Assembly (NCBI GenBank): GCA_019649035.1
Contig: BMAT01000578.1
Span: 48,116-102,186 of the forward strand
Origin: Elysia marginata
Lineage: Eukaryota > Mollusca > Gastropoda > Plakobranchidae
Direction: 5' to 3'
Length of the DNA: 54,071 bases
A program made the translations under genes and the position numbers. The notes under the pieces were generated by a model. The model was not told the DNA's origin. It saw only the letters and a list, made by a program, of their open reading frames with translations, and ran no database searches. Of the stretch, positions 13,501 through 24,940 are shown piece after piece. Positions within the stretch are counted from its first letter, which is position 1. Every line of letters begins with the position of its first letter.

Positions 13501-16500
13501 ATTTAATCAGGCAAATCAATTTTTTTAATACTTTCACTCCACTGAGCTGTAAATAACAGTTCCTAATAAACTAAAAAATTACAAATCCGACACTTTCATT
13601 TAACAAAAAGTAACCTTCACAAAGTAGGACTGTTGGCCTAGGCCCTAAGGCTAAAACATTAGAAAACTAGACAGGCAGACCCTAAAATGGAAGATTAATG
13701 GCGAGCAAAACTTAAGCTGGATCTAGGTCTAATATAGACTCTAGATCAAGCTGTCTGCTATATCAAGCTCTAAATCTAGAATATCTCAATTGATTCTACA
13801 TGTCAGTAAAATTTTTAGACTCTAAATCTAGATTTTAGATTTGGATCTATCCTGAATTCTAGAGAGTTTAACAAAAGAAGTGGGGGAAACTATTTTGTTT
13901 ATTGTGTGTCCTTCCTCCTTTTCAAAATGATAGGTAGAATTTGACCTCTCATTTGTGCCTGATTTGATGGATATTTTGTCAGCATTATCATTTTTAGTTA
14001 TCAAGTCGTAAGCCGTTAAAATATAAACCATGAAATTATGTTTAAAAAGTTCTTAAAAAATAGCATTATACACACGGTGACGAAAAAGGCCAGAATTCTG
14101 GACTTTTTAAGTTTTTTCTTTGATCTGCCTGGGATGACCACGCGCATCCCCAAGGGATGCTGAATACAAGCGATAAAGATGTCAGAAGGCAATTAATGGC
14201 CCCACGAGCGTCCGAATACAGGGGCAGGTAACTGAGTGCGCCAGAAACCCCAAAATTAGCTTTATCTCACCCCAAATTAAGCCTTGATCACGTCGACTCA
14301 CGCTGGATTTATCTATTTCACCGTTTTTATCAAACCTTCCTCTTCAATGGGTTATTTTTTATTTCAAAATGGGTTGGAAAACAAGATTTTTACAGTCCTT
14401 TTAAATTAGAGGGTGAAAAGTTTCATTTAACTAGCTTATTCCCCGATAGATTTTGTTTTTTATTTTTTGCTAACATCAGGAAAACCTTTAGCTTTCAGTA
14501 GTTACAAAAAATATTGCAGACTCAACAAAATCTTAAAAGTTACAGCGCTTTAAAGTTACCCATGGTTGAATTTAGCCAGAAACTAGATATTTGCAGTTCT
14601 CCTTATGCTGTTTGGTATTAAAGCAATAATATTTGAATTTATCTACAGTAGAAACGTGTGCTTTGTGTGTGTAGTTAATAAAATCTGTGGTATATCTGAC
14701 CCCTCTGGATACTACCCATGTTTGCGTTATTATAAAATTAAACAGCAAATCCAACTTCAAGAAACCGAGAGCATACATGAGAGAACTTTGCAGTCTCTTG
14801 ACGAGAATTTCAATAATAATTTGCTAAGTGTCGGCGACATAAAGAACGAAAAACACTTTTTAATGCTTTTCACCAACCAATGGTTGACATAGATCTCCAC
14901 CATTTTGCCCCTCCATAATTTCATACTTCTTGGTCTGTTGTGAGGCTTCACAGATTTTTAGAACAGGATGCTGTCAAAATTGATTTTAAAAAACTGCCGA
15001 AGAGAAAGCAAAACTTGCAAAAGAAACAGTTATATGAAAATATGGACAAAGATATATATGGGAGAAAAAATATACATACAACTGACAAAAGAAATAATTT
15101 AGACCATTGCAAAAAATACCCCACAAGACGAAAGACAAAACAAGACAACAAAACAAATGGAACTTGGAAAAATGTTCACACAAACTTATCTCATACTCGT
15201 CCACTAACACAAGACAATATAGAAGAAGTATAGCACTCAGTGAAACAGTACATGAACATCTATAGAGAGACATTTCCAAATAATATTAACCCCTAGCATC
15301 GCATTCTTGAGGATCACTGCCTTGAGTTCATGAAGAAATTTAATTCTGGACTTGCGTTTCATGGAGAGCAAGGCGGAGAAATGCTGCATTCTACAGTTGC
15401 AAAGATAGAGAGAAGGATGTAGGCATTGGCAATGAAAACAAGAAAATAAAATATGTGATGGAAGTAACTGCTTTGCAAACTGCACCAGAAGAAAACCGAA
15501 GAAATCATTTTCTATCGAACAATAGGCCTACTGTATATAAGTTGTAAATAATTTGAACTTAAAATTGTGGAATGTGCAGCTAACCCCTCTATACTGACAA
15601 ATTTTGTTACCTTGAAATGTGCACTTAGCTGTCCGAAAAGATAGAAACTGACTTTCCAGTACATGGGTGGTATCATTTTGCCACATTTGCAATTAAGATC
15701 AAACAACCCTACACCAATTAACGCTCCTATTATAAAGCAAAGTCCTGTCCAGTTACCCCAGGGTTCCACAGCCGCTGGCATCTCAATGGATAGCCAGATA
15801 GAAAAGAGCTCACCCCTCAACAACCCCTGTTGAGTCCGCAGATATTTCTAAAGTTATTTCTTCTTCAATAAATTGTCTAAATCCATATCAAAGAATGAAT
15901 AAAATCTATCGGGGAGAATTAAAGTTACAATTTTTTTGAAGTCTTTGAAACTATTTCATAAATTCTAAGAAAAATAGCAAAACTTTAAGACAACCTGTGA
16001 GCCTTCCATATATCATCTCAATGCAAAATTTGGTATGGTAATGAAGCTCAGAGATTCCGCATTTTTGATGTACTATTCTTTCTTACCAACAACCGATGAG
16101 AAAAAAGTTATAACGCCTACAAACACACTCTAAAGCACTCTAAAAAGTCGCAGAATTCGTTGTCAGCGCAGGTAGATTTTTCGGGCGTGCAGGGCGAGAT
16201 TTGACCAAAACTTGACCTCGCGGGCGTCGTTAATGGGCTTTTGCTGGGTGGCTGTACAGGTGAACTAAAAGTTGAGTGTTTTGTCACCGTGTACACCTGC
16301 GAAAATCTCTGGGGGACAAAAATAGTAAAGAGAATTGTGAAATTTCCAAGGTATTTTTAAAGTATAAAGCAACTTTATTTTTATTTCCTTTTCTAGACAA
16401 TATGGCAGGTGTTGCAGTAGGTTGCTTGCTCCTTGGAACAGCTCTGGGCTCAATCTTAACCTGTCTGGCACTCCGTAGTCGTATCAGGAGACCCAAGAGA

Positions 16501-16563
16501 TTCTTCATGCATCAGGCCGATGACACAACTGGCTTCATTGATGAAGATGATCGCCATCTTTAG
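4557..16563 (+). CDS. CTBS: di-N-acetylchitobiase-like GH18 protein, membrane-anchored, catalytic Glu lost
   Basis: Nine coding exons join in frame into a predicted 455-aa protein: 4582-4728, 6420-6576, 7415-7644, 8209-8386, 9828-9922, 10560-10712, 12041-12128, 12778-12930 and 16397-16563. The ATG at 4582 gives a signal peptide (hydrophobic core WIFLLLLVSSS, residues 12-22) followed by CPCKNQADC, the N-terminal cysteine motif of chitobiase. Further similarity to mammalian CTBS includes VFAFSNG, CIAHSKG, DACDYYV, GVPWHGYSYEC and IWYEDKDSL. Known CTBS is a lysosomal GH18 exo-hydrolase that releases N-acetylglucosamine from the reducing end of the chitobiose core. Here the DxxDxDxE motif is DILTVDLL (134-141), with Leu in place of the acid/base Glu, and MSYD is IHPD (211-214). 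The last exon adds a transmembrane helix (about 403-426), a basic stop-transfer stretch and an acidic tail. Intron 2 has an A-rich acceptor. Homology is strong; loss of hydrolysis is inference. Confidence 0.9.
7084..7332. mobile_element. 249-bp MITE, family I, copy A (chitobiase-like intron 2)
   Basis: The left end reads GGTGAATGAGTTGGATG and the right end reads CTCGCCCTGGATGCAAGACA. Read on the other strand, the right end is TGTCTTGCATCCAGGGCGAG, matching the left terminus of copy B. The interior has a 'tatagacaaagag..aatagacc' block shared with copies at 24941 and 48838. The right end lies only about 80 bp before exon 3 of the chitobiase-like gene. Confidence 0.65.
10025..10038 (+). other. 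G-rich run inside an intron
   Basis: A short run of G with single A and C interruptions (GGAGGGGGGGGGCGGG-like) in otherwise AT-rich intron sequence of the chitobiase-like gene. It has too few separated G tracts for a firm quadruplex call. Confidence 0.3.
11680..11750. repeat. dispersed repeat with AATAATAATAA..CTCAAAGCTCTTTACAA signature
   Basis: An ATAATAATAATAATG lead followed by a 'tagggcctcttc..ctcaaagctctttacaa' block. A related block occurs at 45330-45391 ('ataaataacatttatataacgcc..agctcaaagcgcgga'). This signature is familiar from dispersed SINE/MITE-like repeats in many marine invertebrates. The element edges are unclear. Confidence 0.5.
13710..13860. repeat. cluster of CTAGATCT-like units
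   Basis: Multiple overlapping variants of CTAGATCT, CTCTAGATC and TCTAAATCTAGA within about 150 bp of the large intron of the chitobiase-like gene. This is a low-complexity cluster with no gene. Confidence 0.5.
14072..16292. mobile_element. 2.2-kb DNA transposon remnant with ~400-bp inverted terminal repeats
   Basis: The outer ends are a perfect 10-bp inverted match: ACACGGTGAC at 14072-14081 and its complement GTCACCGTGT at 16283-16292. The inner ends of the arms also match inversely: TCCCCGATAGATTTTGTTT around 14441-14461 and AAAATCTATCGGGGAGA around 15900-15918. This gives two arms of nearly equal length (about 390-400 bp) that are diverged in between. The core encodes broken protein on the plus strand, including the block at 15300-15422. 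The element fills most of the last intron of the chitobiase-like gene. The superfamily is unassigned. Confidence 0.7.
15300..15422 (+). pseudogene. fragment of a transposon-type protein (HGEQGGE motif)
   Basis: The plus frame from 15300 reads RILEDHCLEFMKKF, then SGLAFHGEQGGEMLHS and KIERRM, and then hits a stop; more stops follow shortly. The 'LEDH...GEQGGE..H' pattern resembles the C-terminal part of uncharacterised proteins that I associate from memory with DNA transposons of invertebrates. It lies inside the 14072-16292 inverted-repeat element, so it is most simply that element's decayed protein. Confidence 0.5.
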
Positions 16564-17480
16564 ATCTCATAACTGGATAATATTCTCCTTTTTTTGTTTT
16601 ATAATTCCCTTTTACTTCTTTGGTTTTTCATTGTTTTTCTTGCTTTTTTTTTTGTTTTGTTTTTTTTTGTTAAGCTTTTTTTATTAAGTGTTCCCACATT
16701 CTTCGATTGTATTTATTGTAACATTGTGTTATATTTTTGTTTGATATTATAATAACCCCTTCTGAAGATAAATGAAATATTCTTAGCTATGAGGGAGCCT
16801 TTTTTGGCTAGTCTTGATCTGTAGACGTTTTCTCTACAGGAGGTTGGCATCTATACTGAACATGCGTCAATTGTGACATGTTGCAAAGGGTTTAATATGA
16901 AATCATGAGTATTATTATTATATTTTGGTGTTGGTGTGATTGTTTTCATACCAATACACAATGTCTCCTCTAGAGTTTTTATTTTAATGTTCTTTTTTAT
17001 TCTATTGTGCAGAGGTAGATTGTTCATACATGGATTTTGCTTTTGAAAAAAAGTTCTTACAGAGGCTTCTTGCTGAATAGTCTTGCTTCAATTTTCTCTT
17101 TGCCTTTTTACTAATGAAGAGGCATTTTGACTTGTTGCTTAATAGCCTTGCTTGAATTTTCTTTTTGCCTCTTTATCAATATTGAAGTTTTCTTGACCTC
17201 TTTATTTGAGAATCACTGAATCAGTCAATGTTTTTTGTGAATCCCAAAACTTCTTTCTTTGAGAATCACTGAATCAGTGAATGATATTTGTGAATCCCTG
17301 TCAGGTCAACCTGATGAAAATATGTTGATCACGGCTAAGTCATGACAGTATGACACAGATCTTAAATTTAAAGGGATTATGTTCAATAGATTGTCAGGGA
17401 AATTATTCTTTTAAATAATATATGTACTTTTTATATCCTTCTGAAGAAATATAAATAAAAGCTCATTTATGGGAAAAAAT
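16564..17480 (+). other. probable 3' UTR of the chitobiase-like gene
   Basis: AT-rich sequence directly after the TAG stop at 16561-16563, with no splice or coding signal. A canonical AATAAA occurs at 17454-17459 and is a reasonable polyadenylation signal; the true cleavage site is not visible. The stretch contains a short direct repeat of 'gagaatcactgaatcag' around 17208-17280. Confidence 0.4.
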
Positions 17481-18768
17481 GTTTATCTTACCGATGATTT
17501 TTTATGCATCAGTATTCTAGTTTATTTGCTTGTTTTGACCTGATCCTCCTGGAATTGCTTTTTATCTGGACATAATTTACTTTTTGCACCAAATTTGCAT
17601 ACCATTTGTTTTTAGTTGTATTTTTTTTATTTGAAGGTAAGAGTATGCTAGTTTAAGTTTTTACCTTCTTTGTTGAAATAAGATTAATTTTTGCTGCTCT
17701 CAGAAGCCAGATAAATGGGGAGTAAAAATTCCAGCAAAGTTAAAAGCATTTATCGTTTTTTGTGTTACAATTAATTCACTTATTGAAATTTCTTCTCAGC
17801 TTATGTGTAATCAAACGTTGCATTTGGCCACCCATCTGGTTCTGAATTAAGAGTTTGCTGCTTGCATTTCTTAATTTTTGGTGGGGTTTTTTTTTTTGCA
17901 CTTTGCTATTGTTTTTTTTATGTTTCCCTTTGAAATTTTTTGTTATTTTGATGTTGAAATATTGCTGCTCATCTTGTCTTTGACATATCCCCAATTATTT
18001 TTCTGTTGTTCTACACATCTAATATTCTTGTTTGTTATTTCAGTTGTCAAGAAAAGATTGTATAAACAAATTCCTTTTTTTTTTTTTGCTTGTATATATT
18101 GTGATACTTTTTTTACTCTGATGTTTTCTCACCCATTAAATGTCTATAATATATATTTATTGCAAAGATCCTTTTCTGGTTCTTGATGTGCAAAAGTAGT
18201 ATATTATACAATTAAGTCTGGTCAAACCTAAAGTTTAACTTAACTTGCACATTGTTCAACATTTTTTTTTAATTTACTGAAACAACCTGAATGAAGCCTT
18301 ACCTTTGTTTTTTCACTGTAAGGTACGAAAAATTTGATATTATGCCTCAGAAAAACCCCTGGATGCAAATTTTAGTAACCTGTTGAAAAACTGTTCTCTT
18401 GTTGAACGCATAGTTGACGTTGATGTTAGTACTAAATTGAATTGAATGCAATTGAAGAAACGCATTTCGATTTTCACTGTTTAGTGTTTCATGTATTCTG
18501 AAATGTTCATATTTCATCTTGTCATACTGATTTTTTTTGGACAATTCCCTAAGTTTATAAATTACTCGATGTTGATTGTGTAGTGGATCTGTACAAAACT
18601 GAAGTGATAATCTGGCAAAAATTTGTTTTCATTGTGACTGCTTTTTTATGCAAAAACAACTTTTTAAATTTTTTATTCTTCCGCTTGCTTCAATCGCTGA
18701 TTTAAGAAAACTTTGTACATGTTTACATCAGTAGAATTTTGTAAAACTACAAACATTATTTCCATTTT

Positions 18769-18791
18769 GGGGGGGATGGGGGTAAGGGGGG
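18769..18791 (+). other. G-tract cluster, potential G-quadruplex
   Basis: Three G tracts of 7, 5 and 6 bases separated by AT and TAA in an AT-rich intergenic region. The 7-base tract can provide two of the four strands a quadruplex needs. No promoter or gene end is recognised nearby. Confidence 0.4.
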
Positions 18792-18846
18792 TATGCTCAC
18801 CTAAGATGCTTTGGACTTACTTTTGGAGACAATGTTGAATTTTGTA

Positions 18847-19595
18847 CAGTGGAAACTTCTCAATGGGAATAGCATCCGAATGGACATAACCTCAAATTAA
18901 TAGGATTTTATATATCCACAAGGATCAGATTTATTGTACTTAAACAACCTGTGTCTCTTATTATCAGTATTAGTACCTTCCCTTCTTAACCATCCCTTAC
19001 ATACATGCACAAAAGCTTTGATTTTATGATCCAAAGTCAACCCTGTTTTGGGTCTGGAGGGTTCACTTTGTTTACTGGAAATATGTTTTCCCCCCAAATG
19101 CGTACTGCCTGAGTAGGCCACCCAACCCAAGTGGTGGGGCAGAAGCTACGCCTTGTAGATCTAAGATCTCATCATCACTTACTGCTAAGAACTATCACTT
19201 AAGCTTTTAAGAATGTTGTCCTTTCCTTGTTTTAGCAAGGGAGGCCATTCACATTCTCTATACCACCTAAGTTTAGAAAGAGAATCAAGAACGGGCTTCC
19301 CCGTTCACGGGGAGAAATGCACGGAGATTCCCAGTGCATTGCTAGAAAAGTGTTAATGAGTCTTCACCAGGAGCTTTACATGATTTGAAGAATAAAAATT
19401 TCCCAAAAGTAGATAAAAACCTTTTATGAACCCAACCACAAGATAAACTTCAATTTAAGAAACCTGAACTTTTTTCACCTTGAGTTATGAGATCTGATTC
19501 AACAAGCCAAACATAAAAAAAAGTTCAACCTAGTAAGAAGACTTTCAGTTGTGAGAATATGGATTGTCAGACTTCAGTTTTAGGAGTTTCCACTG
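18847..19595. mobile_element. CAGTGGAAAC-ended repeat (family II), ~750 bp
   Basis: The left end reads TACAGTGGAAACTTCTC; the right end reads TTAGGAGTTTCCACTGAA, its approximate inverse complement. An internal 'cttattatcagtattagta..ccttccc' block recurs near 50310-50350 and 31715-31745. A TA lies just outside the left end, as expected of Tc1/mariner/pogo-type insertion. No transposase is present. Confidence 0.55.
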
Positions 19596-19841
19596 AATTT
19601 GATGAATGTACTGGCATGTAATTGGGTTTTGGTTTGTTTTTGTTAGTAAGTGAAGCGGACCCCGCAAAAAATGTTTGCAGGATGATCAAAATGCCACATT
19701 GTGCCATTTCATAAATTTTCAGGAGCCTATTCTGCTTGTTGATTTTCTTTTGTCTTTAGGTCTGAGATCTTTCAATGAATTTTGGTGCAGCTTTTGTGTG
19801 AGAGCTCTGAATTGTCAGGAATTCAATAGCAATTCTCTCTA

Positions 19842-19955
19842 TTTTTTTTTTTTTTGATTATTGGAAAGTATGTAATGCCTTGCATAGTGTCATTTGCAAT
19901 CTGACATTACAAGTTCTAAGCACTAGCCATTGAGCCACCCTGCTCTACCAGAAAA
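19842..19955 (-). mobile_element. short tRNA-derived SINE-like element with poly(A) tail
   Basis: On the minus strand a Pol III A-box-like TGGCTCAATGGCTAG is followed about 35 nt later by GATTGCAAATG, a diverged B box. The unit ends in a 14-base A tract (poly-T at 19842-19855 on the plus strand). The order tRNA-like head then A-tail is typical of SINEs. A tRNA pseudogene beside a chance T-run is the alternative. Confidence 0.4.
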
Positions 19956-22900
19956 ACATGCTGACGAAAAAAGACCTGCCATTAGTTTCAGTTTTACCTC
20001 CAATTTGTTTGATTTGAAATGAGTTTGTTCTATAAGAGTTAATTGATATGCAAAAATTAATGAGTGACGCTTCAGCGGTTAAAATAAATAGGAAACAAAA
20101 CTGGGCTTTATTTTGGCTTGTTGAACGCATTGGGTTGGTCAAGTCCAAAGGTCTTGAATACAAGGTCCACTGTAGTCACGAGCTAGTGCTAACTTGCAAC
20201 TGGTATTTCAGGTCATCACATATTTTTTTAGTCTTTACTCTCAAGAAACACTGTGGTTGTGAGATGGCAGACATAACATTCTACCCTCAGATTTTTTCAT
20301 ATTTGTTCTTTCACTAAATATTGCAAAATGTACACTACATGTATGAGGAAATATTTATTTCCATGATGCGTCTTTGGTGTTTTTTAAAAATTGCTGCTCA
20401 TGTGTAATTGTTTTTTATTTTTTATTTTACCTTTATGATTTTTTTTTTATTTTACTTTTTGTGATTGAAATATATTTTGGGCTCATTAATTTTTAGAAGA
20501 TTTTTTAAAATGCATTTGCATATCAATGAATTCGTCTGAAAGATGGCTTTTTTTGGCTTTTTCTTTAGGTAAAAAAAAAATAATTCCCATCGAGAATGTC
20601 TTAACTCAATTATTTTCTTGGCTTGAAAAGATTTCCATTGGCTGATCCACTTTTTTCCATTCTCAAGGACTTTTTACCAAAAATGGGTTTTGATTTGTGT
20701 TGAACAAAACTCTTTAATTACCACTGTTGAAAAAGTTTCATAATTTTGGCAACTTTAAAGCCAACCTAGTATATCTTCAAAGTTAGGCAACAGAAGGAAA
20801 ACGGTGTTGGTTTTCAGGTTCTTTATAATGTTTTCAAATTTTGTCTTTACAATTCATGGGTTCAAACTTTCAAGTCTATTTATTATACACCTAAATTCAT
20901 ACTGTCAAATCCTTGAGTCTGTTAACATGTACTTATAAGATTCATTGTTAAAGAGCTTTGCACAAAATATAATTTTGTACATTTATAACTAATGCACAAA
21001 GAAAATTGTAATTGCAGTGAAACACATGAGTTAGCCTACACCTCTGGGGTTATTAATAACTCTATTCCCAAAAAGGACCCTTGATTCAATTATCTTTTTA
21101 AGGAATATTCTTTCAATGTTGAAGATAATTCCTATGTAAGTTGAGACCTTTCAAAGAAATAATCGTATTTACGAATTCATTTGTGTAGATCTGATTTTTT
21201 TTTTTACAATTTCTTATGATCATAAATGAGTTTTTTCACTTAATCTGTCTATTCATTTAATGATGCTCTCATATTCTTTGAAGAAGGCATTTTTCCTTTT
21301 TTTTATCAATTGATTGGTGTTTTTTTTTCTTAATTTGTGTTGTTGCTTAGAAACTTTCATTGTAGATTTGTTTGTGCCAAACAATTTCACAAACCCTTAT
21401 ATCATTTTTTTTTTTGAGTACACCTTTTTCTCTAACTAGAAACAAGTGTAATTTTTTATGTCACTAAGGAAAGAATACCAGTAACAAACGCAATGTAATT
21501 TTTGATGAAAGGTTTAGGACCAAAAGTACTAAGCAGATCGCTAAAACTGATTTTTTTTCTTCTTTCTATTGCATTTTGCAAACATAAATTTTTAAAGGAA
21601 AACCAGAGTTTTATGATGCTGCATCTATGAAAAAAAATATTGTATATTGCTTCGTATTTCACCACTTAGAGTATGGATTTTCAATTTTGTAAAAAAAAAA
21701 AATAAAATAAATAAATAAACCATATATAGAATGTTTGATATGTAGATAGATGAGTGATGCTAGATTTCTTACACATAACTATTTCAGTACAATCTTGTTT
21801 CACAGAAGGGAAGGACATGTCTTTTAATAGCCAATTTATTTCATTCAGATTCTATTCAGATAATCTCTTCTTTATAGATTAGCATAACACATATACCTTT
21901 TTAATCTATAACCAGAGCTTACGAAACTTAATCTTTCTTTCCTGTTTATTGAAATTTTTATAAGAAAAACACAGGAATATCTTTGGAAATAAGCTTCTAT
22001 GAAGACCAAATTGTTTTCATAGCTATGTAAATATCCTTATGCTTAAAATTTAGTGTAGTGAATTTATTCAAATGTGTGTGTCATTGTTTTTTTTTGTTTG
22101 TTTGTTTTTTGGTTGTTTTTTTTTTCAAATGTATGTGTTTGTTTTTAGTTGTTTCCCCCTAAATATCTTCAAATTTTGCAATGCATTCTGTTGTATAATC
22201 AATGGAAACTGTTTTCAGCTATTGTATGAAAAGTAAACTAAGCTGTGAAACACATGTCTAGCCTAAAGTTTTCACGACAATTCCTTGCAAGCTTGAAGTA
22301 CTGCTTAAGGCATAAAAGCCAATTCCTTTCTCTTGAGGGCTTGCTTGATAGCAGAAAGGGTCTAGACCCTGTAGTGACAACACGGTAAAAAATTTAGGTG
22401 CCCGTCTAAATAGTTAATCATTTTAGTCGGAACTTTACACTTCTGCAGGATGCTGCTTCTAGCGCTAAGGGCAAGTAAACTGCTTGCTAAAACTTACACG
22501 GCCTGAAATGGTCATGTAACTTGCAACTAAGCTATGTAACGAAAACGACCGTAAACACCAACTAGCTACAACGCAACTAAGCTGACGTCCGACGTATCTT
22601 ACTACCACGTTGTAACTACGGACCTAGGATCCCTTGTCTGTGTGTAGACTGTTTGTGTAGCTGAGTCACATAATGGATCTAGTGTCAAATTAAAAGGTAT
22701 AGGGATATAAACATTTTTGAAAAGTCTTTAAAAGTCCTTAAAAGTAATGACGTATTGTGATACCTTGGTTATGTTCTAATTGAGTATTTCATTAAAAATT
22801 GAAGATTTAAATTTGGTGAACCCATTTCTTTTTATTTTTTTATTTTTTTTCTGAAATGGGTGATTTTTTTTCTACCACATAAGGTTTTAATAAACATGCC

Positions 22901-24140
22901 AACTAGGATTTCAGTACGATTTCTGATTTCAGGCCAAAATTCAAATGATTGTAAGCTTTCTATTACATTATAAATTTCAGAATATATGCCAAGAAAAATT
23001 TTGTTTGTTTACTGCTGTTACCATGAGTACAACATTATCATTTCGCTGGACTGTCACAAGGATTGTAGTCGATGGCCCTTACGTTGATTGCTTCCATACT
23101 CAAGGTTTTTTTTAACTTGAAGCAATTTCGTAAAACTTTGAATTGCAATCAAAACAATCAGTATTTCTTAAAAACTTTTTAGGAACAATTCCCAAGTGAG
23201 AACTAAATGAGTCCAGGCCAACCCCTTGGTATGAACACATAGCATGGTTTCTATGTTTAGATTTTACAGATCTGATAGGGCCAAAAGCCTTGTAAGTTCT
23301 ACATGTACTTTGTTCCAACTTTTTCAAAAGCTCAGATGAGATTGAGAGAAGTCAACAGAACACTAATAAAACAGTTTGTATCGGCGCGTTTACAATCATG
23401 GCTTAGGTTCAAGTTATTAGTTCATTGAACTATGATAAATGAGCTCATTGAAATATGATAGACTGGACTTGTGAAACTACATAAGTAGTTCATGTCTATA
23501 ATTCTATGTTTTGTTGTTTTTTGTTGTTTTTTTTTTGTTCCTAAAGCTATGCAGTATCATATCATATCCGTACCCTGTAATAATCAGCCATATTTTTTAA
23601 TTTCATGCTAAACCAGGAGCCTGGACAAACACAAGCTTTATGTTTTTAAAATTGTGTGTGAATGTCCATTTTTTAAACTTTCTTTTTTTTATATTAAAAC
23701 AAAGCAATGTTTGTTCTGGTTGAAGTGTATTTTTAATAATACCTTTCTTTTTTGTAAATTGGATGTTCACAAATTTTGTAAGCAATTTGAAAAAAAGTCA
23801 ATTATGTTACCAGCAAAACAGTTTTCTATGGAAAGTTTGAAGCTTTTGTTGTTTTTTCTTTGTTGGTTTTTTTTTTTTAATTGTTTTTATTTCAACCTAG
23901 AGATAAATGAAATTTTAGGGGTATTACTAAACATAACATCAATTAAGTGTCCAATAATTATTGGTAACTAAAATAGTTAACAGTTAAAATGTTCTTGCTG
24001 TTTCAGCTACTACTTTTTGCTCCGAGGTGGTTAATTTTGATATTAAAATGAATCAAAGTTCATATTAACTAGGTGTCACCTTATTATGGAAACTTGAAAT
24101 ATTGTTTTATATGAAAAAATTTTTTTTAATTCACTTAGGT
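19956..24140. other. intergenic DNA, no gene seen
   Basis: AT-rich sequence with many T homopolymers. I saw no exon, RNA gene or inverted-repeat element with clear ends. The more GC-balanced part at 22380-22660 is not recognisable. Confidence 0.5.
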
Positions 24141-24142
24141 AT

Positions 24143-24240
24143 ATCAGGAATGAGATAAAAGTGCAAAATTATCGTTCTCGCCCGCAACCAATTAATTGGC
24201 TTCAAAGAGGAAGTTTTCCAAAAGGAACTATAAATTGTGA
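24143..24240. mobile_element. ~100-bp hairpin MITE (family III), copy 1
   Basis: Clear similarity to 51821-51921. Both contain the palindrome CCAATTAATTGG in the middle and share CAAAGAGGAAGTTTTCCAAA-like sequence. The outer ends are mutually inverse: AAAGTGCAAAATTAT on the left and ATAAATTGTGATCT on the right. The element therefore folds back on itself. It has no coding capacity. Confidence 0.6.
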
Positions 24241-24940
24241 TCTAATCTCATTTGCAATTACGGAAGGCTACGCATTGGCTCTCTCTAAATATTTAATATA
24301 TTTATATTTAGTGTTCATTTCATTTGAGATTCAGTCTCATGTTGGCTAAAAAGATAAAATTGTAGGTCTTTGCTTCTAAATATATTTGGATCTGCTTATT
24401 ATCAAAGTTTCTCTACATTTATCCGTGCACTTATCAATTGTTGTTTTGGTGTGTCTTGACCGTCTTTCTTTTCTCCACCTTGCTTTAGTATTGAGAAAGC
24501 GTATTCAAAACATTCCTGAATTAATATATACTATACATTTTATATATTTATCTTATTCCTATCAAGCTATTATTTGTCAGAAATAAAATCCGAGTTCTTT
24601 TAAAAATTTTGTTTTTTATATTTTGTGGATGTATGAGAGGGAGAGGTTTTAAAAAATTTAATTTTTCTTTTTTATTTTGTCGATGTGTATGCAAGGGAGG
24701 TGGAAGGGAAAATGAGACAGATAGATAAACAGATAATTAACAGGCTGACAAGCTGACCATAAAGACCTGAATCCACAGGGGAGTCTTAAAGTAGGGCATA
24801 AAGCTGTATTTGTAAATACCGTTTATGTGTGGTTCCATGCCTTCTTGACAAAGTTAATGCCAAATAAGCTATTGGTCAGTATTGATACTAATAGGTTGCC
24901 TTCTGAGATCATTTAGATAGGAACCAAAGAAAAATTACTT

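Larger units (their letters stand above)
17481..19841. other. intergenic DNA, no gene seen
   Basis: Low-complexity T- and A-rich DNA with only compositional open frames. It contains the G-run at 18769 and the repeat at 18847-19595, listed separately. Confidence 0.5.

Noticed and set aside
15512-15823. 103-aa minus-strand open frame inside the inverted-repeat element
   Set aside because: No recognisable motif. The better-supported coding remnant of this element is on the plus strand just upstream.
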